This document shows, in pieces, positions 16,017 to 23,781 of a DNA stretch of 64,000 nucleotides. The DNA comes from Methanobacterium_C sp963845285 (GTDB taxonomy: Archaea > Methanobacteriota > Methanobacteria > Methanobacteriales > Methanobacteriaceae): contig CAWJRO010000005.1 of NCBI GenBank assembly GCA_963845285.1, forward strand, positions 1 to 64,000. The letters run 5' to 3'. A model generated the notes under the pieces. That model did not search any database. It was not told where the DNA came from and saw only the letters and a program-made list of their open reading frames with translations. Made by a program: the position numbers and the translations under genes. Numbering within the stretch: position 1 is the first letter of the stretch; each line of letters opens with the position of its first letter.

Positions 16017-16457
16017 ATGACTGAAATGGAAAGAGATCCTCAAACTTTAGTTTTAACCGGACTCATGGCAGCATTATGGAATACCATGGGTGAAGGATGC
16101 ACAGCACTGTGGAGACATGGTGCTGAAAACTTCTACGAAATGTTAGTAGAATCTGGAAAAGATATGAGCAGCCCAGAAGCCAGCTTAAATTCTGTCAAAG
16201 AATACTTTGAAGAATTCAAGTCAGTGAGTAATATGGACTACAAAATAGAAGATGGAGAAGCAGTAATAAAAGTGGAGGGCTGTAATGCTATGTCAGTGGC
16301 AGAGTACATGGATGCCCACAACATACCTGAAGACCACTCATGCCTGTTTTTCAATTTATCCATGGTTGCACTGGAACACGCCACCGGAAACATGTACGAC
16401 GTGGAAAGAGAAAGGGACGAACCAGGCAACTGCCATGCACATATAAAAAGGATCTAG
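16017..16457 (+). CDS. Cys/His output-domain protein (MetOD1/V4R-like), copy 2
   Basis: 146 residues, same length as the 15126 protein and with the same start (MTEMERDPQTLVLTGL) and end (GNCHAHIKRI), but clearly diverged in the middle. Cys89, Cys109, Cys139, His140 and His142 are kept; Cys115 of copy 1 is Ser here and a new Cys28 appears. The conserved set is the best candidate for a cofactor site. Translationally coupled to Roadblock copy 2. Divergence against an identical upstream partner suggests two output proteins that answer different signals through one Roadblock protein. Confidence 0.75.
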   Translation: MTEMERDPQTLVLTGLMAALWNTMGEGCTALWRHGAENFYEMLVESGKDMSSPEASLNSVKEYFEEFKSVSNMDYKIEDGEAVIKVEGCNAMSVAEYMDAHNIPEDHSCLFFNLSMVALEHATGNMYDVERERDEPGNCHAHIKRI

Positions 16458-16520
16458 TGATATTATAAGTTTTTATGAGACTTCAGAACTCATAAAATTA
16501 TTTTTTTAAGAAACCTATGG

Positions 16521-17039
16521 ATGAGGAAAATGGAAAGTGAATTACAAAAAAGTATGTTAAAAATTGTTGTTTTTGGGGCGTTGGATGCGGGTAAAACTAC
16601 CTTCGTTGAAACTTTGAGTGGAAAGGAACTCCTGATGAAAGGAGAGGTTGGAAGGATCACCAATAGTTTTGATTTTGTCCAGTTAGATTATGATGATTAT
16701 TTTATTCAATTATTTGCCACACCAGGACATAGAAGATTCTCATTTATGTGGCCTACCCTTGCTACAGGTATGCACGGAGCAATATTTTTAATAGATTCCA
16801 CAGTTGGCATTTCACCAGTTGATCAGGAACTCATAGAATTTATAATGAAGTACAATGTACCCTACATAGTCGCCATAAACAAAGATGATCTTGTTCATCT
16901 ACCTCAAGAAAGTGTGAGAAAGGAGTTAGGACTCCCAGATGAAATTCCAATAATAAGTACATCATCCGTTACAAAACAAAATTTAGATCTGGTGATGGAT
17001 ACACTTATAGAAATAATAACAAATAGAAATAATAAATAA
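16521..17039 (+). CDS. Small Ras/MglA-like GTPase
   Basis: 172-residue G domain. G1 is GALDAGKTT (19-27), G3 TPGH (67-70), G4 NKDD (120-123) and G5 STSS (146-149); the G2 threonine is probably in GRITNSFDF. It belongs to the prokaryotic MglA/COG2229-like set usually paired with Roadblock proteins. The catalytic glutamine position after G3 is histidine, so hydrolysis may depend on a partner, as with MglB acting on MglA. ATG at 16521 or 16530 possible. It lies in the centre of a cluster with four Roadblock genes. No lipidation or membrane signal seen. Confidence 0.88.
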   Translation: MRKMESELQKSMLKIVVFGALDAGKTTFVETLSGKELLMKGEVGRITNSFDFVQLDYDDYFIQLFATPGHRRFSFMWPTLATGMHGAIFLIDSTVGISPVDQELIEFIMKYNVPYIVAINKDDLVHLPQESVRKELGLPDEIPIISTSSVTKQNLDLVMDTLIEIITNRNNK

Positions 17040-17055
17040 ACAGGGTGAATAGTTT

Positions 17056-17448
17056 ATGATGAATTATAATAGTACTAAAAAAGAAAACTCTGATTTCAAA
17101 GAAATTTTAAAGCCCATAATGAGGATTAATGGCGTGAAAAATTGTATTATTGCTACCATGGATGGTATGCCTGTTGGAGAGCTGGATCAAGAGGGAGTTA
17201 TAATTAGCGCCACAAGTGCAGCAGTTTTAGGTGCAATTACTGAAATGGTTAAAAATATAAATTTTGGAATAGCAGAGAAGTTGATCGTTGAAACTGACTT
17301 CGGTAAAATAATCATAGAAGAAATTGGGAACACCCATGCCATAATAGTGCTCACAGAGGACAATGTTAACATTGGAATGATCAGACTAACCCTTAAAAAA
17401 GCGGTTAGAACACTTCAAAGTTTAATTCAACCAATGCCCAACGTTTAA
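17056..17448 (+). CDS. Roadblock/LC7-domain protein 3
   Basis: 130 residues, single Roadblock domain (about 15-125): GVKNCIIATMDGMPVGELD, helix with SATSAAVLGAITEMVKNI, strands EKLIVETDFGKIIIEEI and GMIRLTLKKAV. Sequence is far from the copies at 14754/15645, so it is likely a distinct subunit. GGTGA precedes two consecutive ATGs (17056, 17059). 16 bp after the GTPase gene and 12 bp before the next Roadblock gene, so one operon. Could form a heterodimer with the 17461 product as GTPase regulator. Confidence 0.87.
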   Translation: MMNYNSTKKENSDFKEILKPIMRINGVKNCIIATMDGMPVGELDQEGVIISATSAAVLGAITEMVKNINFGIAEKLIVETDFGKIIIEEIGNTHAIIVLTEDNVNIGMIRLTLKKAVRTLQSLIQPMPNV

Positions 17449-17460
17449 AAGATTGATAAA

Positions 17461-17853
17461 ATGGAAGCTATTTCTAATCGAATAAAACGTGTTTTAGATG
17501 AAATGCACGGCAAATCAGACATACGAGAATCTTACGTCATCCGAAAAGACGGTCTCATAATCTGTTCCCATGTTCCAAGTCCCGCGAGCCAGAAAATATC
17601 TGCAATGTCCGCATCATTACTGGAACTTGGAAAAAGAACCCTGAAAGAGGTTAGTGATGACAATTTAAAACTCATAATGGTCAGAGGAGAAAAAATAAAT
17701 ATCATTATATCTGGATCAGCAAATATTGCACTCATCTGTGCCATTGGTGCTGATGAAAATATTGGGATGATTTTCTTACGCATTAAACTAGCAATCAAAA
17801 AAATACAAAAAATACTTGATGAAGCTTATGGAACCAATCTCAAAAAAGATTAA
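17461..17853 (+). CDS. Roadblock/LC7-domain protein 4
   Basis: 130 residues, Roadblock fold: helix IKRVLDEMHG, strands ESYVIRKDGLIICSHVP, helix KISAMSASLLELGKRTLKEV, strands LKLIMVRGEKINIIISG and NIGMIFLRIKLAIKK. It contains the KRTL/GKRT-type helix also present in copies 1 and 2 (TSQRT), but overall is diverged. Last gene of the cluster; 12 bp from the previous stop. Probable partner of the 17056 protein or of the GTPase. Confidence 0.87.
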   Translation: MEAISNRIKRVLDEMHGKSDIRESYVIRKDGLIICSHVPSPASQKISAMSASLLELGKRTLKEVSDDNLKLIMVRGEKINIIISGSANIALICAIGADENIGMIFLRIKLAIKKIQKILDEAYGTNLKKD

Positions 17854-18265
17854 AATCCTGAAAATTTTTACTTAAGATTCTGTAACTGAAATTTTTTGGT
17901 AAATAAAACCCTATTTTTAATATTACAAACTATTTTTCATTTGATCGTATTTTATACAATTCATATTCATCCATGTTATGACAACACATCATCCATATAC
18001 GATAGGAGACTGCAACCAACCACAAACAAACATACATGCTATGGAAGGGTTTTAAAAATTGAGTCCAACCAATTTCCAAAAAATAAAATAAATATTTGAT
18101 CAAATTCTATGGATACTATCCAGTGGATCATTTCTAAAAATTGAAGAAAACTTAGGAGTCATTAAGAAACCAAGATTTCTAAAAATTAAAAACCAAATTA
18201 AGGGTTATAAAAAAATTAAGATTCCTAAAAATTTGAAATATCTCAATTTTTCAACAAATTAAATA
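17854..18265. other. Intergenic AT-rich stretch after Roadblock cluster
   Basis: About 410 bp between convergent transcripts. Repeated TTTCTAAAAATT / TTCCTAAAAATT motifs near 18133, 18176 and 18222. No gene supported. Confidence 0.4.
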
Positions 18266-18742
18266 TCAACGATCTAAAATCCCTTCAAGTATCTGCTTGT
18301 TCCTCTGTGCATTGATATCATTTGGGTCTACTCTCAAGGCCTCTTCAAAGCATGCCATTGCTGCTTCAAGATTGTCGGAGTTTGCAAGTGCAGCACCCTT
18401 ATTGTTAAGTGCAAATGAGTTATCGGAGTCTATTTCAAGGGCTTTATCCAGGCTTTCCACAGCATTGGTATAGTCACCCATATCATAGTATGTTGCTCCC
18501 TTATTTACCCATGGTTCAAAGTTACCGGGACTAAGTTCAATAGCTTTATCAAAGCATTCAATTGATTCTTCATACCGTCCAAGAAGACGAAGGGCATTGC
18601 CTTTGTTGTTCCAGACCTCTTTAATCTCAGGATCTATTTCCAAAGCTTTATCATAGGATTTTACAGCTTCTTCATAATTTTCCTGGTTAAATAAGTCCAC
18701 ACCTTTATTATTCCATTCAGCAGGATCTTCATATCCATTCAT
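18266..18742 (-). CDS. TPR-repeat protein
   Basis: 158 residues made of about four tetratricopeptide repeats, each with the consensus A-x-W-x-N-K-G and YDKALEIDP-type helix (for example NNKGVDLFNQENYEEAVKSY, NNKGNALRLLGRYEESIECF). No signal peptide, so a cytosolic scaffold for protein contacts. AGGAGG lies nine bases before the ATG. Monocistronic; the partner is not deducible. Confidence 0.9.
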   Translation of the reverse strand: MNGYEDPAEWNNKGVDLFNQENYEEAVKSYDKALEIDPEIKEVWNNKGNALRLLGRYEESIECFDKAIELSPGNFEPWVNKGATYYDMGDYTNAVESLDKALEIDSDNSFALNNKGAALANSDNLEAAMACFEEALRVDPNDINAQRNKQILEGILDR

Positions 18743-19461
18743 AGTATCAGCCTCCTTAGGAGAATATTTATTTATGAAATTTAAAGAGCTTAAACTTTTA
18801 TATGAATTGAATTTTTATTTGCAAATGATTTCAGGAATATTTTAATTTACAGATCATCTAGTTTTAATTTACAAATGACTCTATTTTAATTTAAAAATTA
18901 TCTTAGATTGAAATTTTATTTCAAATGATTCTTGTAAAAGTTTATTATATCTTCCAATTAAATGATCTTCCAATTCCAATTTAAATGATCTTCTAAAAAT
19001 GATTCATATTATTATTCTGTATATTCCTATGTAAAAAGTAATTTGATTTTAATTTTCATAATATTTTACAGAGGGATTATTTCTTTCTAATTCAAAATAA
19101 ATGTTTATTTCTTTAAGCTGATGTACAGAGACCGTTCTATTTAACACATTACCAGTTTCATATTCCAAAAAAAAGTCTTAAATAATACCATTTTCAGTGA
19201 TTTTTAAATACAAATAATTCTACCAGAGACTTTCAGGCGGAGCGTAAATCTTATAAAAAGAAGATTAACCCCACCATTTTATCATGTTATTCCAGCTTTT
19301 TATCAAGATTAAATGATTATGTAACTCATATTCTTTTAAACTATCCAATATAAGCACATTAACTTTTGAAAAAGGTTTATAAAAGCCTTATTAAGCCATT
19401 AACCCATTAACAAGAAATTACTTATGAAAGGTGCAACTTAATATAAATGGGGGTGAAATTT
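18743..19461. other. Long AT-rich intergenic region
   Basis: About 720 bp. The first part (18830-19010) holds degenerate repeats of AATTTACARATGA / CAATTTAAATGATCTT. The last 200 bp (from about 19265) is the promoter and leader of the next gene and has a clear second copy at 20460-20650. Confidence 0.5.
19376..19383 (+). promoter_or_regulatory. Box A (TTTATAAA) of the ATC-hydrolase-like gene
   Basis: TATA element about 86 bp before the ATG at 19462, predicting a start near 19408. The leader contains ATGAAAGGTGCAACT (19423-19437), exactly conserved before the decayed copy at 20651; it could be a five-codon upstream ORF or a protein/RNA-binding site. In the decayed copy the box A reads TTTATTTA. 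Confidence 0.5.
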
Positions 19462-20010
19462 ATGAAGAGTGTAGAAGATATACCTGCAGAAGTAAGGTGG
19501 AAAATTGCAGCCCAGTCATCAATTAGCCTTGCAATGGGTTACAACATGGCATTCAGGCAGGTTCTGGATGATAAGGTTGTGGATAAGATAGAAGAAAGTA
19601 TCTGGGCAGAAGGAGGAAAACAGGTGAAAGATATTGCAGATTCCATTGGACTGCCCGCTGGAAATGCCCCAGAAGCCGATAAAACATGGGAAATAATTTC
19701 CAACATTCTCATTCCAGGAATTGAAGGAGAAGTTGTGGATTCCGGCCCTGAAATGGTAGTCACCAAGATAACCAGCTGCCCAATGCTTAATAACCAAAGG
19801 GAAATGGGCTTAAAAGATGAAGGAAGATGTATTGCCTGCAGAGCATTCAATAAGAATGCAGTGGAATCTTTAAACCCCAATTACACCCAGAGCTTTACCA
19901 GTAGAATGTGCCTTGGTGATGACTACTGTGAAAGTGTGGTTGAAACGAAACATGTAATCAAACTGGAACCTGCTGCAGCTGGCTACCATGAAGAAAAGGA
20001 GGAGGATTAA
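19462..20010 (+). CDS. ATC-hydrolase-like (DUF6125-type) cysteine-rich protein
   Basis: 182 residues resembling the L-2-amino-thiazoline-4-carboxylate hydrolase-like family, common in methanogens and other anaerobes but mostly uncharacterised. N-terminal helical half (about 1-90), then ITSCPML, RCIACRAF and SRMCLGDDYCES: five cysteines in the C-terminal half that could bind a metal or cofactor. The frame opens at 19447, but GGGGTGA seven bases before the ATG at 19462 decides the start, and the decayed paralog keeps the same arrangement. Acidic tail EEKEED. Substrate unknown; a sensor role is as likely as catalysis. Confidence 0.72.
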   Translation: MKSVEDIPAEVRWKIAAQSSISLAMGYNMAFRQVLDDKVVDKIEESIWAEGGKQVKDIADSIGLPAGNAPEADKTWEIISNILIPGIEGEVVDSGPEMVVTKITSCPMLNNQREMGLKDEGRCIACRAFNKNAVESLNPNYTQSFTSRMCLGDDYCESVVETKHVIKLEPAAAGYHEEKEED

Positions 20011-20650
20011 TCTAAAAAATCTGCAACCTGCATACCTGCATCTGGAAAGCTCTTCTTCCATGAATATTTTGTAGAAGTAAACAGCACCATCATTATGAAC
20101 CTCACTTGAACACCATTCCATCTTAGGGCTGGAAAACTTTTGTTAGTTGTTGAATATAATCCCAGGATTAAAAAAAAACCACATGTAAATAATTGGAGCG
20201 TGTTTGCCAAAACATACAGGAAAAGCAGCCAGGATTCGATGCGATTTATGTGGATGTTAGGGATTTAATTCCGTAATTAACCATTTAAAAAATTCAACAT
20301 GAATAGAGTCACAACAATAGTGGCTTGAAGTTAACATACAATTATAAACGGATATTTTTCTCATCAACAGTTAAATTTCATTCAAAACTCCTTAAACCCC
20401 TAGATAAATTCTCTTTTAATGAATTTTAAGTTTACGGCACACCTTCCCAAACCAAAATAAACCCAACCATTTTATCTTTTTATTTGAGCTTTTAATCTTA
20501 ATTAAATGCGTATACAACCTTTATTCTATTAAAATATTTAGTATGAGCACATTAGCCTTTGTAAAAGGTTTATTTAACCCTTATTAAGTCAATTAAAACC
20601 CCTAATAACTTATTTATGAAAGGTGCAACTAAGTTTAGTGGGGTGGATTT
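20011..20650. other. Region between paralogs, with possible decayed coding sequence
   Basis: 640 bp. Around 20195-20260 one frame reads KHTGKAARIRCDLCGC before a stop, an unusually protein-like fragment reminiscent of an iron-sulfur cysteine motif, suggesting gene remains. From about 20460 the sequence repeats the upstream region of the 19462 gene, including GAGCACATTAGCCTTTGTAA and ATGAAAGGTGCAACT. Confidence 0.45.
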
Positions 20651-21125
20651 ATGAGTGTAAAAGATATACCACCTGAAATTAGATGGGAAATTGCAGCTAG
20701 ATTATCTTTTAATTTAGCAAGAGGTTACAGCTCGACCCTCAAACATGTTATGAATGAAAAGATGTTATGAATGAAAAGATCGTGAAAATGGAAGAATCCA
20801 TATGGGCTGAGGAAGGAAAACAGATAAAAAAAATATTGGAACATCCCCTGGACTGCCAACTGCAAGTGCCCCCGAAGTCGACGATACATGGCTAACATTT
20901 GCTAGCATCATCATTCCCGGAATTAAAAGCGAAGTTATGGATTCCAGTTTAAACAAAATGGTCAATAAAATAACCAGCTGTTCCATGTGCAACGAACAGA
21001 AAAAATTAGGTTTACCCATACAGACATGTGTAAGATATGCAAAGTATTCAACAAGAACGCACTGGAATCTTTAAACCGATTACACTCAAAATTTTACTAG
21101 AAGAATGTGCCTGAGCGACCAGTAA
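20651..21125 (+). pseudogene. Decayed tandem copy of the ATC-hydrolase-like gene
   Basis: Starts MSVKDIPPEIRWEIAA, parallel to the 19462 product, with its ribosome-binding site (GGGGTGG) intact. A perfect 17-bp tandem duplication (20745-20761 and 20762-20778) shifts the frame to a TGA. Later blocks in other frames still match: PGLPTASAPEVDDTW, IIPGIKSEVMDS, NKITSCSMCNEQKKLGL, CKICKVFNKNALESL, ending near CLSDQ-stop. At least four frame shifts or stops, so non-functional. The order and spacing of blocks equals the intact gene. Confidence 0.88.
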
Positions 21126-21216
21126 TGAAAACATTTTTTGGGAAAAATAAAGATGATCATTTGAAGATAAATTTATTAATGTTCTCTCCAAAAAATATTT
21201 TGGAGTTGATCAGTAT

Positions 21217-21519
21217 ATGGACAAAAAATCTGGAGCAGAGTTATTTTTGAAATCAGCAGGTATTGAAGATGCCTTTAAAAAATTTGCAAATACAATATAT
21301 TCCGAGGGAGCTTTATCATCCAAAGAAAAAGCAATTATAGCCCTTGCATGTGCAGTTGCAGTTCGCTGCAATGATTGCACCCAAACACACACACAAATGG
21401 CTTTGAACAAAGGTGCAAGTCGTGAAGAAATAATGGAAGCTGCAGCCATTGCAGGACTTGTAAGAGCAGGTTCGGGTTTTAATACAGCTTCAAACGTGCT
21501 GAAAAAGCTGGAAAAATAA
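21217..21519 (+). CDS. AhpD-like carboxymuconolactone decarboxylase-family protein
   Basis: 100 residues, all-helical AhpD fold. The redox/proton-relay motif is complete: Cys51-x-x-Cys54-x3-His58 (CNDCTQTH), preceded by the conserved SSKEKAIIALACAVAVR helix. Members act as peroxidase-type disulfide reductases in oxidative stress. Starts with ATG 80 bases after the pseudogene. In a strict anaerobe, removal of peroxides is a plausible role; no reductase partner lies adjacent. Confidence 0.9.
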   Translation: MDKKSGAELFLKSAGIEDAFKKFANTIYSEGALSSKEKAIIALACAVAVRCNDCTQTHTQMALNKGASREEIMEAAAIAGLVRAGSGFNTASNVLKKLEK

Positions 21520-21582
21520 AATTTTTTAATTTAATTAAAATAGGTCTTAAAAGTTAGTTTAAAAAAAGGATCACCACAACTT

Positions 21583-21738
21583 TTAAGGCTTTCCAAAAAA
21601 TCTGAAATTCCATCTAAAACTCTTTGTAAACTCTTCAAGAGAGTCTTTAATCTCTTTATCCCTCTTCTTTTTCTTCTCTCTTTGCTTGCTTTTTTCAGCA
21701 AGCCGATGTATTTCTTCCCATTGCTCATCATCGACCAT
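21583..21738 (-). CDS. Small highly charged protein, 51 aa
   Basis: Minus-strand frame beginning MVDDEQWEEIHRLAEKS and ending FRWNFRFFGKP. About half the residues are charged, with a central KQREKKKKRDKEIKD helix, then an aromatic basic tail. GAGAAGG lies before the ATG. The longer open frame on the same strand here encodes only Arg/Leu-rich sequence and looks like its shadow. Not recognised; composition suggests nucleic-acid or ribosome contact. Amphipathic regularity and the ribosome-binding site support a real gene. Confidence 0.6.
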   Translation of the reverse strand: MVDDEQWEEIHRLAEKSKQREKKKKRDKEIKDSLEEFTKSFRWNFRFFGKP

Positions 21739-21807
21739 AAAATGCCTTCTCAGTTATATTTTGTACCCTTAATCTTTAATTTATTGAATATTCAACTTAA
21801 AATTATA

Positions 21808-21914
21808 GAGGCTGACCCATAATTATTCGTAACATATATAATTTTGCTTATTTTCGAATTTAAAGCGTTACTTATCCTTATTTTTTTGTAGATTTTGGAT
21901 TATGGGACAGCCTC
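21808..21914 (+). mobile_element. MITE-like element, copy B
   Basis: 107 bp with good inverted ends GAGGCTGACCCATAAT and ATTATGGGACAGCCTC, flanked on both sides by TATA, which could be a 4-bp target duplication. Core TATAATTTTGCTTATTTTCG and CTTATCCTTATTTTTTTG match copy A nearly base for base. Confidence 0.78.
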
Positions 21915-21928
21915 TATACTGAAAAAAA

Positions 21929-22444
21929 TTAGTTCATGCATTCGATCTCTTTTTTAAGGCTTGAAAACATCTCATCTTTTAAAACAGGTTTCATACCCTC
22001 GAGGGAGACTTCATCTTTGAGGTTGGCATACCTGATTCCACCACTGGTCTGAACCATCACAGGTTCTTTGAGTTTGTAAACCCGTAAAATCCAGATTTTA
22101 GGATTTTTGTTGTTTAAATACGATTCCAAATGTTCTTTGGTCCAGATATGGTACTTATTTAAAGTTCCTATCATCTGAGACGATTTTTCTACCACATCTT
22201 CAACTTTTGCATAGTATTTGATCTCTGTCTTACCATCTTCCTTTTTTGGAATGGTATTTGCCGAGGCAAATGCTTTATATTCAATTTCAAAACTCCTTAA
22301 AAAGTCATTTTTTAAAGCATAACTTGCTGTAGGATACAAAAGAAAATTTTCAATTGTTGTCCAGTACTTTCTTATTAAAATTGTCTGTCTTCCCTGGCCA
22401 AGGGCTTCAACCGTTGCATTCCATTCATTTAGACATTTCTTCAT
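21929..22444 (-). CDS. DUF1802-family protein
   Basis: 171 residues. The N-terminus LNEWNATVEALGQGRQTILIRK followed by FLLYPTASYALK is the DUF1802 signature, a family of unknown function found in cyanobacteria, other bacteria and archaea. No membrane segment. A TATA-like GTATAAAG on the minus strand (22473-22480) lies about 30 bp before the ATG, so the mRNA may be almost leaderless. Flanked by MITE copy B at its 3' side. No functional context in neighbours. Confidence 0.78.
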   Translation of the reverse strand: MKKCLNEWNATVEALGQGRQTILIRKYWTTIENFLLYPTASYALKNDFLRSFEIEYKAFASANTIPKKEDGKTEIKYYAKVEDVVEKSSQMIGTLNKYHIWTKEHLESYLNNKNPKIWILRVYKLKEPVMVQTSGGIRYANLKDEVSLEGMKPVLKDEMFSSLKKEIECMN

Positions 22445-22765
22445 GATTCACACAACCAACTAACTGTAATAACTTTATACCTAATATTAATTAAACTTAA
22501 TCCAATATTAATTAGATTTAAGCAAATTATTTGATGGGGAAGTTTATAGAAAGTTAAAGTGGTATTTTGAAGATCTTGAATTATCTCAATGGCAACATAA
22601 AAAAAGTTTGATCTGGAATTACTTTCCAGGAAGATAAAGACATTGAAATCAATAAATCATGACCAAGTATGAGAAAAATTAGAAATTAAAGTTGTATTTA
22701 TGATTTAAATCTAATTTTAGTCATCATAATATCTGCAATTCCCTCAAATCTTTCGATTAAATTGT
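22445..22765. other. Intergenic AT-rich stretch
   Basis: About 320 bp with a doubled AATATTAATTA near 22482-22512 and the box A of the DUF1802 gene. Nothing else seen. Confidence 0.4.
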
Positions 22766-23659
22766 TTATCCTTTGAAATAGTTTAAAAGGGCTTCTTCAT
22801 AAAATTTGAACAAATCTTCAATGTATAATGTAAAAAGTATTTGTACCCTCTTATCTTTTGTAGGGTCATAAAAACTGTCAAGTAACCCTCCACCCAAATA
22901 ATCTTTATTTTTTCTGCTTTCTAATGAGAATCCAACACCTTCATGAACAAAACGACTTCTTTTATCGTACAAATACATTAAGATAAGATCTAACTGTTCA
23001 TTTATCTTTTCTTCACCCTTAATTTTTAGATCACAGATACGTTCTGGATAACATTTACCGCCACAAACAAAACATCCATTTTGTCTGTAACAGGAGGGAA
23101 GAAAAATATTTGATTTAGTTTTTTCTATTTTAACTCCAAAAGAGTTATGGGTAACTAAATCTGGACCTTTTATGATATTCTTAACTTTTTTATTCCGAAA
23201 ACAAGATATCATCTTCAACTTACTTTCAGTAGAAAGGTTATCTTTAAAGAAATGCCTAAAACGTTTGTTTTTTTCAGTTATGGGGTTTGATTTAAAGTGC
23301 ATTGCCGCTTCCACAGCTATGCAGAGATATAAAAATTTGTCAATTCCATCATCAAGATTATTTATTCTGTTATAGATCAATATGGACGCTAAAAATCGTT
23401 TATAAATTTCATAGTCTTCAAAATTAGCAATTAAATTTATAAAATCAGGTTTGAGTGCTTCATTTTTGATGGAAGATTCTATGAATGTGTTTAATGGAGG
23501 AATTTCTGATTTTAATGTGATTACAGGATGGAAAAGATCTCTGTAAAATTTTTCATCAGATTCAGACATTTTTTCTGCAGTTTTTTCAAACTCTTCAATC
23601 CTTTCAGCCCATATCTTTTCTGGATATTTGAAAGACATATGCCCCACTACTCTATCCAT
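22766..23659 (-). CDS. HEPN/Apea-like protein with zinc-binding cysteine cluster
   Basis: 297 residues. Largely helical; near the C-terminus YDKRSRFVHEG has the R-x4-H pattern (Arg234, His239) of HEPN ribonucleases and the VHEG turn of Apea-like HEPN domains. Between the helices lies a cysteine-rich insert: Cys190, Cys196, Cys199, Cys203 and Cys209 (CFVCGGKCYPERIC), probably a zinc site. The ATG at 23659 is preferred because GGGAGA lies nine bases upstream; the frame could extend to a TTG at 23674. Isolated gene. HEPN proteins are often toxins or antiphage effectors; that role is inferred. Confidence 0.65.
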   Translation of the reverse strand: MDRVVGHMSFKYPEKIWAERIEEFEKTAEKMSESDEKFYRDLFHPVITLKSEIPPLNTFIESSIKNEALKPDFINLIANFEDYEIYKRFLASILIYNRINNLDDGIDKFLYLCIAVEAAMHFKSNPITEKNKRFRHFFKDNLSTESKLKMISCFRNKKVKNIIKGPDLVTHNSFGVKIEKTKSNIFLPSCYRQNGCFVCGGKCYPERICDLKIKGEEKINEQLDLILMYLYDKRSRFVHEGVGFSLESRKNKDYLGGGLLDSFYDPTKDKRVQILFTLYIEDLFKFYEEALLNYFKG

Positions 23660-23781
23660 TACAAAATCTCCCAATATTTATTTTTATGAATTTTCAAGTT
23701 ATATATGTCTCATATCTTAATTTTATTATACTAAAACTTATAAAATAAATATGAATCCCAGCTCATATCCCACGTGTGGAC

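Noticed and set aside
17896..18099. 67-residue plus-strand frame after the Roadblock cluster
   Set aside because: No ribosome-binding site, erratic composition and no coding bias; treated as intergenic.
21531..21731. 66-residue minus-strand frame
   Set aside because: It overlaps the more protein-like 51-residue frame in another phase and consists mostly of Lys/Arg/Leu shadow sequence.
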